Notes under the pieces: generated by a model
Told to the model about the DNA's origin: nothing
The model's database searches: none
Seen by the model: only the letters and a program-made list of their open reading frames with translations
In this document: one piece after another, positions 8,304 through 16,623 of the stretch
Position numbering within the stretch: position 1 is the stretch's first letter
How the letters are laid out: each line of letters starts with the position of its first letter
From: Bacteroidales bacterium
GTDB taxonomy: Bacteria > Bacteroidota > Bacteroidia > Bacteroidales > ML635J-15
DNA: 36,013 bases
Assembly (NCBI GenBank): GCA_028702535.1
Contig: JAQVOR010000022.1
Coordinates: 1 to 36,013, forward strand
Direction: 5' to 3'
Made by a program: the position numbers and the translations under genes

Positions 8304-9269
8304 TTACTCCCAACTTGTTTTCGCCCACTCTGCTTGCTCTTCCTTAGATTGAAATGTCCACGCTAAAACCCTACTTATTTTATTTCCCTGCCCCATTGGT
8401 ATAACTCTAATTTCTTTGGCTTTTACTCGCTCGAGTTCTTTCTTCAATGGAAATATGCTTTCTTCTCTTGATATTAAACTTGTAAACCAAAAACACGTAT
8501 ATCCATATTTTACACTTTCGTGTATCATGTTTTTAACAAATTTACGCTCCCCTCCTACGCACCAAAGCTCTTGACTTATCCCACCAAAGTTCCGTTCTTC
8601 ATTATTTGCACGTTTTCTCTTTAAGTTAGTTAATTTTCGCAAATTAGCCTCTTTTGCATCTTCTAATGATGCATGAAACGGAGGATTACAAATAACAACA
8701 TCTATTAAATCATCTTTGGCGATAATTCCATCAAAAACTTTATATTTATCTTCCTGTAATTTAAGCTCCACCAATTCTTTCAGATATGGATTATTTTCAA
8801 TGATTTTCAATGATGAATCTATGGCTTTTGAGTCAATTTCGCTACAAATAAAACTCCATCCATATTCAGCCACTCCAATAATTGGATAAACACAACTAGA
8901 CCCAACTCCAATATCAAAACACTTAACATTGTTTCCTTTAGGGATTTTACCAGAATTACTCTCAGCGAGCAAATCGGCTGCATAATGCACATAATCAGCT
9001 CTCCCTGGAATTGGCGGAACCAAATAACGTGGCGGAATATCCCAATATTCAATATTATAATAATGCTTTAGTAAAGCAACATTTAATGCTTTAACAGCAA
9101 AAGGATTAAAAAAATCAATCGATTCTTTTCCATACTCAGTAGTAATAATAAACTCGTTTAAAGTTGGATATGTCACAGACAAAGCTTTTAAATCATAACG
9201 CTCACGATGTTTATTGCGTGGATGAAGTTTTGATTTTATCTCTGGTTTGTGTTTGATTTTATTTTTCAT
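8304..9269 (-). CDS. rlmF: 23S rRNA m6A1618 methyltransferase RlmF
   Basis: SAM-dependent N6-adenine methyltransferase acting on A1618 of 23S rRNA, 321 residues, close to E. coli RlmF (308). The N-terminal HPRNKHRERYDLKAL is a family signature. SAM motif I is DIGVGSSCVYP (about 119-129), and the catalytic NPPF is at 195-198 in VVICNPPFHAS. The conserved SLISRE stretch is near the C-terminus. It stands alone, divergent from htpG. A -7-like TACTTTTG lies on the minus strand at 9300-9293, 24 nt before the ATG. Assignment is firm from the motifs and length. Confidence 0.93.
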   Translation of the reverse strand: MKNKIKHKPEIKSKLHPRNKHRERYDLKALSVTYPTLNEFIITTEYGKESIDFFNPFAVKALNVALLKHYYNIEYWDIPPRYLVPPIPGRADYVHYAADLLAESNSGKIPKGNNVKCFDIGVGSSCVYPIIGVAEYGWSFICSEIDSKAIDSSLKIIENNPYLKELVELKLQEDKYKVFDGIIAKDDLIDVVICNPPFHASLEDAKEANLRKLTNLKRKRANNEERNFGGISQELWCVGGERKFVKNMIHESVKYGYTCFWFTSLISREESIFPLKKELERVKAKEIRVIPMGQGNKISRVLAWTFQSKEEQAEWAKTSWE

Positions 9270-9292
9270 AATTAGATTTTGCTTTCAAATTA

Positions 9293-9300
9293 CAAAAGTA
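9293..9300 (-). promoter_or_regulatory. Candidate -7 element for rlmF
   Basis: TACTTTTG on the minus strand matches TAnnTTTG, 24 nt upstream of the rlmF ATG. Confidence 0.45.
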
Positions 9301-9457
9301 CAAAATGTTTAGTAGCAAATTGTTTTATTTTCAAATTTTAATTTTACCGACAAAATTTGTGTTTTCCCTGCCGTTCTCTGTCGTTTTGTCATATTAATTC
9401 GATTGGCATATACTTTGAAAAGCAAGGGTAAGTTTAAATTTTAAAATTTTTAGAACT

Positions 9458-11521
9458 ATGACAAATAAAAAAGGTAATATTGGTGTTACCACCGAGAACA
9501 TTTTTCCGATTATTAAAAAATTCCTTTATTCGGATCATGAGATTTTTCTTAGAGAGCTTGTTTCTAATGCGGTTGATGCAAGTCAAAAGCTTAAGACAAT
9601 TGCAATGTCTGGCGAATTTAAAGGCGAGGCTGATAATCTTAAAGTACAGGTAATTCTTGATAAAGACAAGAAAACTCTAACTATTCGCGATAACGGTATT
9701 GGAATGACTGGCGAAGAAATTGAGAAATACATTAACCAAATAGCTTTTTCAAGTGCTGGAGACTTTTTAGATAAATATAAAGATGTCGAAAATGCAATTA
9801 TTGGACACTTTGGTTTAGGATTTTATTCCTCGTTTATGGTTTCAGAGAAAGTGGAAATTCTTACAAAATCATACAAAGAAGACGCAAAAGCAGTAAAGTG
9901 GGAATGTAAAGGCGATCCCGAATATAAAATTAGCGAAGTTGAAAAAGATGAGATAGGTACCGATATTATTTTGCACATAGACAAAGACTCAGAGGAGTTT
10001 TTAGAGAAAAATCGCATTCAAGAATTATTAGAGAAGTACTGTAAATTTTTGCCAATAGAAATTATTTTTGGTAAGAAAACTACGTGGAAAGACGGCAAAG
10101 ATGTAGAAACTGACGAAGATAATATTGTTAATAATCCAAATCCGGCATGGAAACAAAAACCTGCCGATCTAAAAGAGGAAGATTACAACTCATTTTATCG
10201 TGAATTATATCCTGCAAATTTCGAAACTCCACTTTTCAATATCCATTTGAATGTTGATTATCCGTTTAATTTGACTGGGATTTTATATTTCCCAAAAATC
10301 AAATCAAATCTCGAAATGAACAGAAATAAAATCCAGCTTTACTCAAATCAGGTATTTGTAACAGATTCTGTTGAAGGTATTGTACCAGAATTTCTGACAT
10401 TATTACATGGTGTATTAGATTCGCCCGATATTCCGTTAAATGTGTCAAGATCTTATTTGCAAAGTGATTCAAACGTAAAAAAGATTTCAAGTCATATTAG
10501 TAAAAAAGTAGCAGACAGATTATTTGAGATTTTTAAAGATAATCGTGAAGATTTTGAAAAAAAATGGGATGACTTAAAGCTATTTATTGAATATGGAATG
10601 ATCTCTGACGAAAAATTTTATGAAAGAGCCGAAAAATTCTCACTATTCAAAAACACAGACAACAAATATTTTACTTTAGAAGAATATAAAACAAGTATTG
10701 AAGCGGAACAGAAAGACAAAAACAATAGTTTAATTTATCTGTACGCAACAAATAAAGAAGACCAATATTCTTACATCAAAGCTGCAAAAGACAAAGGATA
10801 TGATGTTTTATTATTAGACGGTCAGCTTGACATGCACTTTGTAAACACATTAGAAAGCAAAATGCAAGACTCAAGATTTGTTCGTGTAGATTCGGATACT
10901 GTTGATAATCTGATACAAAAAGATGACAAAATAGAATCGGTACTTAGCGAAAAAGCTCAAGAGGGAGTTAAGTGGGCATTTCAAGGTATAGTTCCCGAAG
11001 ATAAATCATACTGGGTAACAAATGATGCTATGAGACCCGAAGATATGCCAGTTATCATTACTCGTGATGAATTTATGAGACGAATGAAAGATATGTCTGA
11101 GTTTAGTGGCGGTACTGGATACTATGGCGACTTACCTGATAATTATAAAGTGATAATTAATACAAACCATCCAATTATAGTTGACTTGAGCGAAAAAATC
11201 GAAAAGAAAACTATCACTAAACGCAAACAAATTGACGAAAAATTGGAAGCCATAAATAAGGAAAAATCTGCACTCGATGAAAAACTCAAAAAATTCGAGA
11301 AAGATGAAGATAAACCTGCAGAAGATAAACTTAAACTTGAAGAGATAGAATCTAATTTGACAAAAATCGAAGAAGAAAAAATTGATATTTATAAAGACTT
11401 CGGTAAAAAACAAAAAATTGTAAGTCAATTATTCGATTTAGCTTTACTCTCCAACAATCTTCTAAAAGGAGAGCCTCTAAGTAATTTCGTTACAAGAAGC
11501 GTAGAATTGCTCAAAAAATAA
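9458..11521 (+). CDS. htpG: Molecular chaperone HtpG (Hsp90 family)
   Basis: Cytosolic ATP-dependent Hsp90 homodimer, 687 residues, normal for Bacteroidota HtpG. The N-terminal GHKL ATPase shows RELVSNAVDAS, DNGIGMT and GHFGLGFYSSFMV. The middle domain includes the catalytic-loop region around LNVSRSYLQSD. The C-terminal third is an alpha-helical, strongly charged Lys/Glu stretch (about 590-650) of coiled-coil character before the final dimerisation helix. A -7-like ATACTTTG at 9410-9417 follows a TTG at 9386-9388 with a 21-nt spacer. A hairpin terminator follows at 11539. It is monocistronic, as is usual. Confidence 0.96.
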   Translation: MTNKKGNIGVTTENIFPIIKKFLYSDHEIFLRELVSNAVDASQKLKTIAMSGEFKGEADNLKVQVILDKDKKTLTIRDNGIGMTGEEIEKYINQIAFSSAGDFLDKYKDVENAIIGHFGLGFYSSFMVSEKVEILTKSYKEDAKAVKWECKGDPEYKISEVEKDEIGTDIILHIDKDSEEFLEKNRIQELLEKYCKFLPIEIIFGKKTTWKDGKDVETDEDNIVNNPNPAWKQKPADLKEEDYNSFYRELYPANFETPLFNIHLNVDYPFNLTGILYFPKIKSNLEMNRNKIQLYSNQVFVTDSVEGIVPEFLTLLHGVLDSPDIPLNVSRSYLQSDSNVKKISSHISKKVADRLFEIFKDNREDFEKKWDDLKLFIEYGMISDEKFYERAEKFSLFKNTDNKYFTLEEYKTSIEAEQKDKNNSLIYLYATNKEDQYSYIKAAKDKGYDVLLLDGQLDMHFVNTLESKMQDSRFVRVDSDTVDNLIQKDDKIESVLSEKAQEGVKWAFQGIVPEDKSYWVTNDAMRPEDMPVIITRDEFMRRMKDMSEFSGGTGYYGDLPDNYKVIINTNHPIIVDLSEKIEKKTITKRKQIDEKLEAINKEKSALDEKLKKFEKDEDKPAEDKLKLEEIESNLTKIEEEKIDIYKDFGKKQKIVSQLFDLALLSNNLLKGEPLSNFVTRSVELLKK

Positions 11522-11538
11522 CATCTAATTAATATTGT

Positions 11539-11577
11539 AAAAAACCGCAGTTTCTAAAAATCAAGCTGCGGTTTTTT
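11539..11577 (+). terminator. Rho-independent terminator after htpG
   Basis: AAAAACCGCAG pairs with CTGCGGTTTTTT across a 15-nt loop, with a T run directly after the stem, 18 nt past the htpG stop. The symmetrical A and T runs also allow termination in the reverse direction. Confidence 0.85.
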
Positions 11578-11626
11578 GATTTATCTCGCATTATAAACGA
11601 AGAAGATAAAAAAACTCAAAAAAAAA

Positions 11627-11656
11627 TTGCTATTCAAAAAAATACCTTTACCTTTG
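11627..11656 (+). promoter_or_regulatory. Promoter of the padR-membrane protein operon
   Basis: TTG at 11627-11629, a 19-nt spacer and TACCTTTG at 11649-11656 match the Bacteroidota TTG/TAnnTTTG promoter. The -7 element ends on the first base of the palindromic operator. Confidence 0.65.
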
Positions 11657-11678
11657 TATTATACAAGTTGAATAATAC
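11656..11678. promoter_or_regulatory. Palindromic operator candidate for the PadR-like regulator
   Basis: A 23-bp near-perfect palindrome with arms GTATTAT and ATAATAC; all positions pair symmetrically except two A/T pairs and the central base. It covers the expected transcription start, 9 nt before the regulator ATG, so binding there would block RNA polymerase. PadR-family proteins commonly repress their own operon; the assignment to this protein is inferred from position. Confidence 0.6.
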
Positions 11679-11687
11679 TATTTGATT

Positions 11688-12050
11688 ATGACAAAAGACA
11701 TACTACTTGATTTGCTCTCTTCTTGGGAGGAAACATACAAAAAAGGACAACTTACTTTATGGATATTCCTTGCATTAAAGGATGGGCAAAAATATGTTGA
11801 CGAAATCAAAGAATTTATTGAAACTAAATCCCAAAACACTATCAGTTGTGAGGAACAGAGCCTGTATAGAAACCTACGAAAATATGAACATATTGACGTA
11901 GTATCGTTTGAAAATAAAAAAGGGAATAAAGGACCTGACAGAAAATATTACTTCTTGACCAAAATGGGAAATGAGTTACTTGAAATATTTATCGAAAGAA
12001 ATATAAAACTATTCTTCTCTAATGAAATCAATAATCTTTTAAAAAAATAA
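11688..12050 (+). CDS. PadR-like winged-helix transcriptional regulator
   Basis: A 120-residue cytoplasmic protein with the PadR layout: an N-terminal helix (LLDLLSSWEETYKKGQLTLW), helix-turn-helix (KDGQKYVDEIKEFIE, then CEEQSLYRNLRKYE) and wing (GPDRKYYFLTKMGNELL, equivalent to the GR(x)YY-LT motif of PadR). The ATG at 11688 is chosen over the TTG two codons upstream. The long dimerisation helix is short here (ERNIKLFFSNEINNLLKK), typical of subfamily 2. It is followed 6 nt later by a membrane-protein gene, probably its regulated target, and preceded by a palindromic operator. Confidence 0.8.
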   Translation: MTKDILLDLLSSWEETYKKGQLTLWIFLALKDGQKYVDEIKEFIETKSQNTISCEEQSLYRNLRKYEHIDVVSFENKKGNKGPDRKYYFLTKMGNELLEIFIERNIKLFFSNEINNLLKK

Positions 12051-12056
12051 TTAGAT

Positions 12057-12479
12057 ATGAAAACATTAATTACGCCGAATTTAATAAAGTTCACGTTAGC
12101 AACATTAGTACTTACAGTAATGTTCCGAATAGGTTTAAGCACCTCAATAACTAATCAAATACTTGTCGCAATAATTATGTCCGCAGTTGTTTATGCAATT
12201 CTAATGTGGCTTAATGGCTATTACTTTGGCAAAAAAGAACATGAATATCTTCCAATTTATGATATTGGCTTTAGATTTCATCTTGCAACTTTTTTTGGAC
12301 ATAATATTATATCTATATTTTGGTTTCTATTTGGTTTTGAATCAAAATATGAAAATATCAAAACAGTTTATCTCACAGCATTAATTTGGTCTGTATTTCT
12401 AATTACTCATTTAATTCTTTATCTTTTCGCAAGAAAGACATCAATTAAGAATCTGAATAAGGATGACCTATTTGAATAA
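12057..12479 (+). CDS. Small four-helix membrane protein co-transcribed with PadR-like gene
   Basis: A 140-residue integral membrane protein that I do not recognise. Four hydrophobic segments are visible: about residues 8-26, 32-52, 72-92 and 104-124. A charged loop (GKKEHEYLPIYDIG, about 57-70) lies between helices 2 and 3, and the tail is basic then acidic. It starts 6 nt after the regulator stop and shares its promoter. PadR regulators often control membrane transporters or envelope-stress proteins, so a role in efflux or envelope response is possible but unproven. Confidence 0.7.
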   Translation: MKTLITPNLIKFTLATLVLTVMFRIGLSTSITNQILVAIIMSAVVYAILMWLNGYYFGKKEHEYLPIYDIGFRFHLATFFGHNIISIFWFLFGFESKYENIKTVYLTALIWSVFLITHLILYLFARKTSIKNLNKDDLFE

Positions 12480-12499
12480 AAAAACGTACCTTCTAATAA

Positions 12500-12529
12500 G
12501 TAATGGCTGGCTTTTTTTGAAGCCATTAC
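12500..12529. terminator. Inverted repeat after the PadR operon, possible terminator
   Basis: GTAATGGCT and AGCCATTAC form a perfect 9-bp stem around a T-rich loop (GGCTTTTTTTGA). The T run is inside the loop rather than after the stem, so termination is uncertain. Confidence 0.45.
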
Positions 12530-12706
12530 CACTACTATCACAGGTTTTTATTGATTGGAAGTCAGGATAAGGTTTTCTCTATAATTTCAAGCATGAAGCA
12601 TAACTATTTAGCAAATCTATATAAATATCATAACAAAATCACATAAAATTAGAATCATCGTATTTTTTTTATATTTTTACAAGATAAATTTCAAAACATA
12701 AAGAAT

Positions 12707-14107
12707 ATGATTTTCTATAAAACAAAGAATGAGATTAAAGTAATTTTAGTAGCAATTTTTGTGTTTGTATTTTCAAGTTTATATTCACAAAATGTAGGCA
12801 TTAATACAAATACGCCTGATTCATCAGCATTATTAGAATTACAGTCTAACGAATTGGGTTTTTTACCACCTCGTTTAACGCAAATTCAACGCGATGCAAT
12901 AAACAATCCAGCAACAGGACTTATTATTTATAATATTTCTGAAAACTGTATAAACTACTATGATGGAGCATTATGGTTAAGTCTTTGTGGGAGTGCAAGC
13001 ACATCGGGGATAACAATTGATACTCAACCAACAAATGTTTCGGAATGTGCTGGTGCAAACGCATCATTTTCGGTATCATCAAGCGATGGGATATCTTATC
13101 AATGGCAAGTAAATACTGGCGGCAACTGGCAAAATATTGAATCGGCTGGAGCAAATCCCGTTTACAGTAATTATACCACAGCCACAATTAACCTAAGTGG
13201 AATTGTTGCCGGAAATAATGGGTGGCTATACCGTTGTATTGTAACAGGCAGCACGCCTCCACCAGTTGTAAGTAATGCCGTAACACTTAATATTTTACCT
13301 TTACCTTCCCAACCATCAGCAATAACAGGCGAAACTTATGTTTGTGGCTCTACTCCTATTAGCACTACACAGGAATTTAATTCTGATGTTCTAACCCATG
13401 GCACTAACCCAGGTAGTAATAATATTTGGTTTGCACCAGACTATAATAATCCAATTGCTTATTCAGCAACAGGAGGATGTCCTAATGGACATGTTGGTTT
13501 TGCAGGAAGTTGGAATAACTATTGGGGAAATTTTTTACGATTGCCAGAAATGGATTGTTCTGGCAATGATGAAGTTTCGATAAGTTTTGATGTTTCTCAT
13601 TCTTATTTTTTAAGTCATACTAATGATTGGTGCAGATTTTATATGTGGGCAGATGCTGGATACAAACATAATATCACAAGCGTAACAATAAATGGAACTG
13701 ATGTTACTTATGACTCTGGAACGAACGGAAAAGGCTTTAAATTTACAGAAGTAAGAACATGTGCACAGGTTGTTGTAACATTTGATATTTCTGCAATTGG
13801 TAATAAATCAAATATTTTATTTTACCTCGAACCTAGTTGTAATTATAATAACTCCAATAATTTTTATGTGTGGTTTGATAATATTAGTGTTAGCTCTGGT
13901 GGGTCATCAAATTTTGATTATTCAGTAATTGATGCAGGACATACCTATACTTGGCAAGTTCCGTCAGACTGGACAATTGATTCAGGTCAAGGAAGCAATC
14001 TTATTTCTGTTACCCCAGGAACTGTAGCTGGAGATATAATTGTAACACCATCAAATACATGCGGAAACGGACCATCACAATCTTTAAGTGTTAGTGTTTG
14101 TCCTTAG
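12707..14107 (+). CDS. Secreted multidomain protein with Ig-like and PKD-like modules
   Basis: A 466-residue exported protein. The signal peptide ends around residue 27 (FSSLYSQ), and the mature N-terminus NVGINTNTPDSSALLEL is a motif found at the start of many Bacteroidota surface proteins. About 100-195 is an Ig-like domain (TIDTQPTNVSECAGANASF, then YRCIVTG). About 215-395 is a Trp- and Tyr-rich beta-sandwich resembling a carbohydrate-binding module. About 400-466 is a PKD/Ig-like module (HTYTWQVPSDW, then GNGPSQSLSVSVCP). No catalytic motif or T9SS C-terminal sorting domain is seen; it stops abruptly, and its last codons lie in a 48-bp repeat (14102-14149). It may be truncated. Function unknown, possibly adhesin. 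Confidence 0.7.
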   Translation: MIFYKTKNEIKVILVAIFVFVFSSLYSQNVGINTNTPDSSALLELQSNELGFLPPRLTQIQRDAINNPATGLIIYNISENCINYYDGALWLSLCGSASTSGITIDTQPTNVSECAGANASFSVSSSDGISYQWQVNTGGNWQNIESAGANPVYSNYTTATINLSGIVAGNNGWLYRCIVTGSTPPPVVSNAVTLNILPLPSQPSAITGETYVCGSTPISTTQEFNSDVLTHGTNPGSNNIWFAPDYNNPIAYSATGGCPNGHVGFAGSWNNYWGNFLRLPEMDCSGNDEVSISFDVSHSYFLSHTNDWCRFYMWADAGYKHNITSVTINGTDVTYDSGTNGKGFKFTEVRTCAQVVVTFDISAIGNKSNILFYLEPSCNYNNSNNFYVWFDNISVSSGGSSNFDYSVIDAGHTYTWQVPSDWTIDSGQGSNLISVTPGTVAGDIIVTPSNTCGNGPSQSLSVSVCP

Positions 14108-14149
14108 GGATTGTAAAACATTAAACTAAGCATTTTGACTTGTTCTTTT
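14102..14149 (+). repeat. 48-bp direct repeat, copy 1 (ends the secreted-protein gene)
   Basis: Identical over 48 bases to 14266-14313. It begins in the penultimate codon of the secreted protein and contains its TAG stop. Confidence 0.9.
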
Positions 14150-14152
14150 ACC

Positions 14153-14219
14153 GTTTTTCTTTGTTGCAAAATTAGCAAAGAGACGCAAGCTATTAGCTAA
14201 ATTTTGCGTCTCGAAAAAC
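14153..14219. repeat. Palindromic GAGACGCAA element between the direct repeats
   Basis: GAGACGCAA (14180-14188) pairs with TTGCGTCTC (14204-14212). Outside it GTTTTTC (14153-14159) pairs with GAAAAAC (14213-14219). GCAAAATTAGC (14166-14176) can pair alternatively with GCTAAATTTTGC. It resembles GAGACG palindromes that are abundant in Bacteroidota and may be an inserted small element. Confidence 0.65.
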
Positions 14220-14265
14220 AACAAAATATCTTCGTCAATTCTGCATACTTTATTATTTTACAAAC

Positions 14266-14313
14266 CCTTAGGGATTGTAAAACATTAAACTAAGCATTTT
14301 GACTTGTTCTTTT
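14266..14313 (+). repeat. 48-bp direct repeat, copy 2
   Basis: Exact copy of 14102-14149 with a 116-bp spacer, repeating the last bases and stop codon of the secreted-protein gene in non-coding DNA. Confidence 0.9.
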
Positions 14314-14316
14314 GCT

Positions 14317-14433
14317 CGAATGCGATGGGTTGAGCGAAGTCGAAACGTTCGTCTGTTCCCTTGTTCGATTGCGATGCACCGAGCGAAGCCGAGGTGTTCG
14401 ATTGTTCGTCTGTTCGTTTGTTCGAATGTTCCC
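14317..14433. repeat. TTCG/GCGAAG-rich tandem degenerate repeat
   Basis: Two related units, 14317-14360 and 14366-14433, share CGAAT/CGATTGCGATG, GAGCGAAG and GTTCGTCTGTTC. The second is extended by TGTTCG steps. The core TTGAGCGAAGTCGAAA belongs to a dispersed Bacteroidota repeat. Small open frames across it are by-products of the repeat. Confidence 0.65.
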
Positions 14434-14600
14434 AATAGTGGTTATCCAAAACACACATCTAACCTACGACAAAAGTTTGCAAAAAACATTTGCTTTACTA
14501 CTCACTTCGTACTGTTTATAATTTCACAATAAGTATTTTAGCAAAAAAGTATAAATTTGATTAAATTTGACAAAAATATCAATATGTAATTTTTAAGAAA

Positions 14601-14678
14601 ATGAAAGAAACATATCGAGAATATATTCATCAATTAAAGTCTATTAGTACAATAATTTTGATAAACTTCGGGAGATAA
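14601..14678 (+). CDS. 25-residue open frame upstream of the methylase, doubtful
   Basis: ATG...TAA encodes MKETYREYIHQLKSI and ten more residues. It may be the remnant of a gene that belonged to the restriction-modification locus, such as a control protein, or chance. There is no clear ribosome binding site. The rest of 14434-14725 holds nothing I can identify apart from an AAGGAGA about 15 nt before the methylase ATG. Confidence 0.2.
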   Translation: MKETYREYIHQLKSISTIILINFGR

Positions 14679-14725
14679 AACAAAATATTTAATAATTAAA
14701 AACAAGGAGATTTAAACTTTTAGCC

Positions 14726-15947
14726 ATGATAAAATATTCTACACTAAAAGAAAAACTAAAACTTGAAATCTTAAACGGTAATGTTGAAGACTTAGCATAT
14801 TTTACTCATTATTTGCAAAATCATAAAAATGGAGTAGCGCACTCGTATGAAAAACGAGCGAAAGATTACTACAAAACAATCTTTGAAGACTTGAGTTTAA
14901 CTTCTGAGCCCGAATTGCAGGCGATGTTACCAATAAAATGGGATGTTCCTTTTCCTGCACCTGAAAAGCCTGAATTTACATTTATTGACCTTTTCGCTGG
15001 TATAGGAGGTTTCAGAATTCCGATGCAGGAACTTGGTGGTAATTGCGTTTTTTCTTCGGAATTTAATTACCATGCCCAAAGAGCATACGAATTTAATTTT
15101 GGAGAAGTTCCTTTTGGCGATATAACAAAATTAAATACGAATATTGTACCTAAACACGATATTCTTTGTGCAGGATTTCCTTGCCAACCTTTTAGTATTT
15201 CAGGAAAAATGAAAGGCTTTGAAGATACCAGAGGCACACTGATTTACCATGTTTTTGAAATTATTGAAAAACATCAACCTAAAGTCATTTTCTTAGAAAA
15301 CGTAAAGCATTTAGTTTATCACAACAAAAAAAGAACTTTAGCCACTATCGTACAGCATTTGGAAGAAATGGGATATGTAGTTTCTAAAAAAGTGTTGAAT
15401 GCATCTGATTTTGGCATTCCTCAAAACCGAGAGAGAATTATCATCATAGGACATAAAAATACTAAATTTGATTTTTCAAAAATAGAACAAAAGACTAAAC
15501 CGACATTAAAGGAATTTTTGGATAAAAAAAAATGATTTTGAATACTTAGACGAACCCTATACTATTCTAAAAGAGCAAAAAACTCAAAAATCAGGTCTAG
15601 TTTTCGCAGGCTATAGAAACAAAACCATTCGCAAGGCAGGTGTAAGACCAGGTACAGAACATTTATCTCGTGTTCATAAACAACCTAATAGAATTTACTC
15701 TACAGAAGGCGTTCATCCTGCATTGCCTTCCCAAGAATCTTCGGGTCGATTTTGGATTTAGCATGAATGGAAAGTAAGAAAACTAACAATACAAGAGTGT
15801 TATAGAATAATGGGCTTTCCAGATAAATTCAAATTGTTGAATAACAAATCAGAGCTTTATAAACAAATAGGAAACTCGGTAGCAATTCCTATGATTAAGG
15901 CCGTTGCTGAACAAATTAAAACTCAACTTTTAAAATTGAAAATATAA
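14726..15947 (+). pseudogene. C5-cytosine DNA methyltransferase, broken by frameshift and stop
   Basis: Type II modification methylase. The first frame (269 codons to 15535) has motif I DLFAGIGGFR, motif IV GFPCQPFS with the catalytic Cys, motif VI FLENV and motif VIII QNRERI. The reading frame is lost at nine A residues (15524-15532); removing one A joins it to the second frame. That frame continues with a target-recognition-like region (FAGYRNKTIRKAGVRPGTE, SSGRFWI) and motif X QIGNSVAIPM, ending at 15945-15947. A further in-frame TAG at 15759-15761 interrupts it after SGRFWI. Together the parts make about 407 residues, a normal C5 methylase length. Two lesions suggest a real pseudogene, although the A9 shift alone could be a sequencing error or slippage site. 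The specificity cannot be read. Confidence 0.88.
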
Positions 15948-16417
15948 ATGGATCCAAATAAATATCTTGAAAAAATATATAAAGAATCAATGTCAATAGT
16001 TGGTTCTGATGACAAAATAAAATCTGATTTAAATAAAAACATTACCTGTCATTTAAGTGAAATACTAAGCCGATCGGAATCATCAAAAGGCGTAATTACG
16101 GTTATTCTGACAAGTGCAATCTATAAAATCCTAAATCCAAAACAGGACATAAGGAATCATCAAACAAGCATCCCTAATGGTTATTCTGGTATAACTTTTG
16201 ATACAAAATATATTACACCGTTCTTAAAAAACCTTAGATTTCCTGCTATGGCTGCCATGTTATTGTAAACGGATTAATACCTTCATTAAAATATTATTTA
16301 AGACTCCTCTCTAACGCCTCTGAATTTATAGAAAACTACGTGAATTTGATTGAGAATGATACAGCACTGAAATTTGAACATAAAAAAGAGTGGAATAGTA
16401 TTATATCTCAAATGTAA
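15948..16417 (+). pseudogene. Type II restriction endonuclease remnant
   Basis: The ATG follows the methylase TAA with no gap, the usual operon layout of a restriction gene. The first 106 codons (MDPNKYLEKIYKESM, then NGYSGITFDTKYITPFLK and LRFPAMA) resemble the N-terminal part of an endonuclease paired with C5 methylases; the family is suggested by position and by YSG-TFDTKYITPFL, not proven. The frame then stops at 16268. A second frame from about 16250 to the TAA at 16415-16417 encodes a C-terminal piece (LKYYLRLLSNASEFIENYV...). The catalytic middle is evidently missing, so an internal deletion with frame change is likely. Together they are far shorter than an intact enzyme. Confidence 0.65.
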
Positions 16418-16450
16418 TCAAACACATTAGACATTTGCACAAAAAAACAG

Positions 16451-16484
16451 AAACGCCCGTATTGCATCACAATACGAGCGTTTT
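16451..16484 (-). terminator. Terminator of tRNA-Leu
   Basis: On the minus strand AACGCTCGTATTG pairs with CAATACGGGCGTTT around TGATG, followed by a T-rich tail. A TTTT on the other side makes it usable for plus-strand transcripts of the R-M remnant as well. Confidence 0.8.
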
Positions 16485-16497
16485 ACTAATAAAACTG

Positions 16498-16581
16498 TGC
16501 CCAGAACAAGATTCGAACTTGCACACCCTTGCGAGCACCAGCCCCTCAAGCTGGCGTGTCTACCAATTTCACCATCTGGGC
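16498..16581 (-). tRNA. tRNA-Leu (anticodon GAG)
   Basis: The reverse complement folds with acceptor GCCCAGA/TCTGGGC and discriminator A. The anticodon stem CCAGC/GCTGG encloses TTGAGGG, so the anticodon is GAG. A long variable arm (GCTCGCAAGGGTGT) is present, as in class II tRNAs, and the T arm has GTTCGAATC. Length is 84 nt, no encoded CCA. The decayed R-M locus ends about 80 bp from its 3' end. Confidence 0.95.
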
Positions 16582-16592
16582 ATTAAAGACAA

Positions 16593-16623
16593 CAAAAGTA
16601 ATATTTTTTTTAATAACTTTCAA
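16593..16623 (-). promoter_or_regulatory. Promoter of tRNA-Leu
   Basis: On the minus strand, TTG at 16623-16621, a 20-nt spacer and TACTTTTG at 16600-16593, 11 nt before the tRNA 5' end. An excellent match to the Bacteroidota consensus. Confidence 0.65.

Noticed and set aside
11132..11428. Minus-strand frame rich in Phe inside htpG
   Set aside because: Antisense to the Lys/Glu-rich coiled-coil region, which gives Phe-rich translations.
11682..11687. TTG as start of the PadR-like gene
   Set aside because: An ATG two codons later gives the same protein and better distance from the operator.
14299..14532. Two overlapping plus-strand frames rich in Cys, Arg and Phe
   Set aside because: They arise from the TTCG repeat; no homology, and two frames are equally open.
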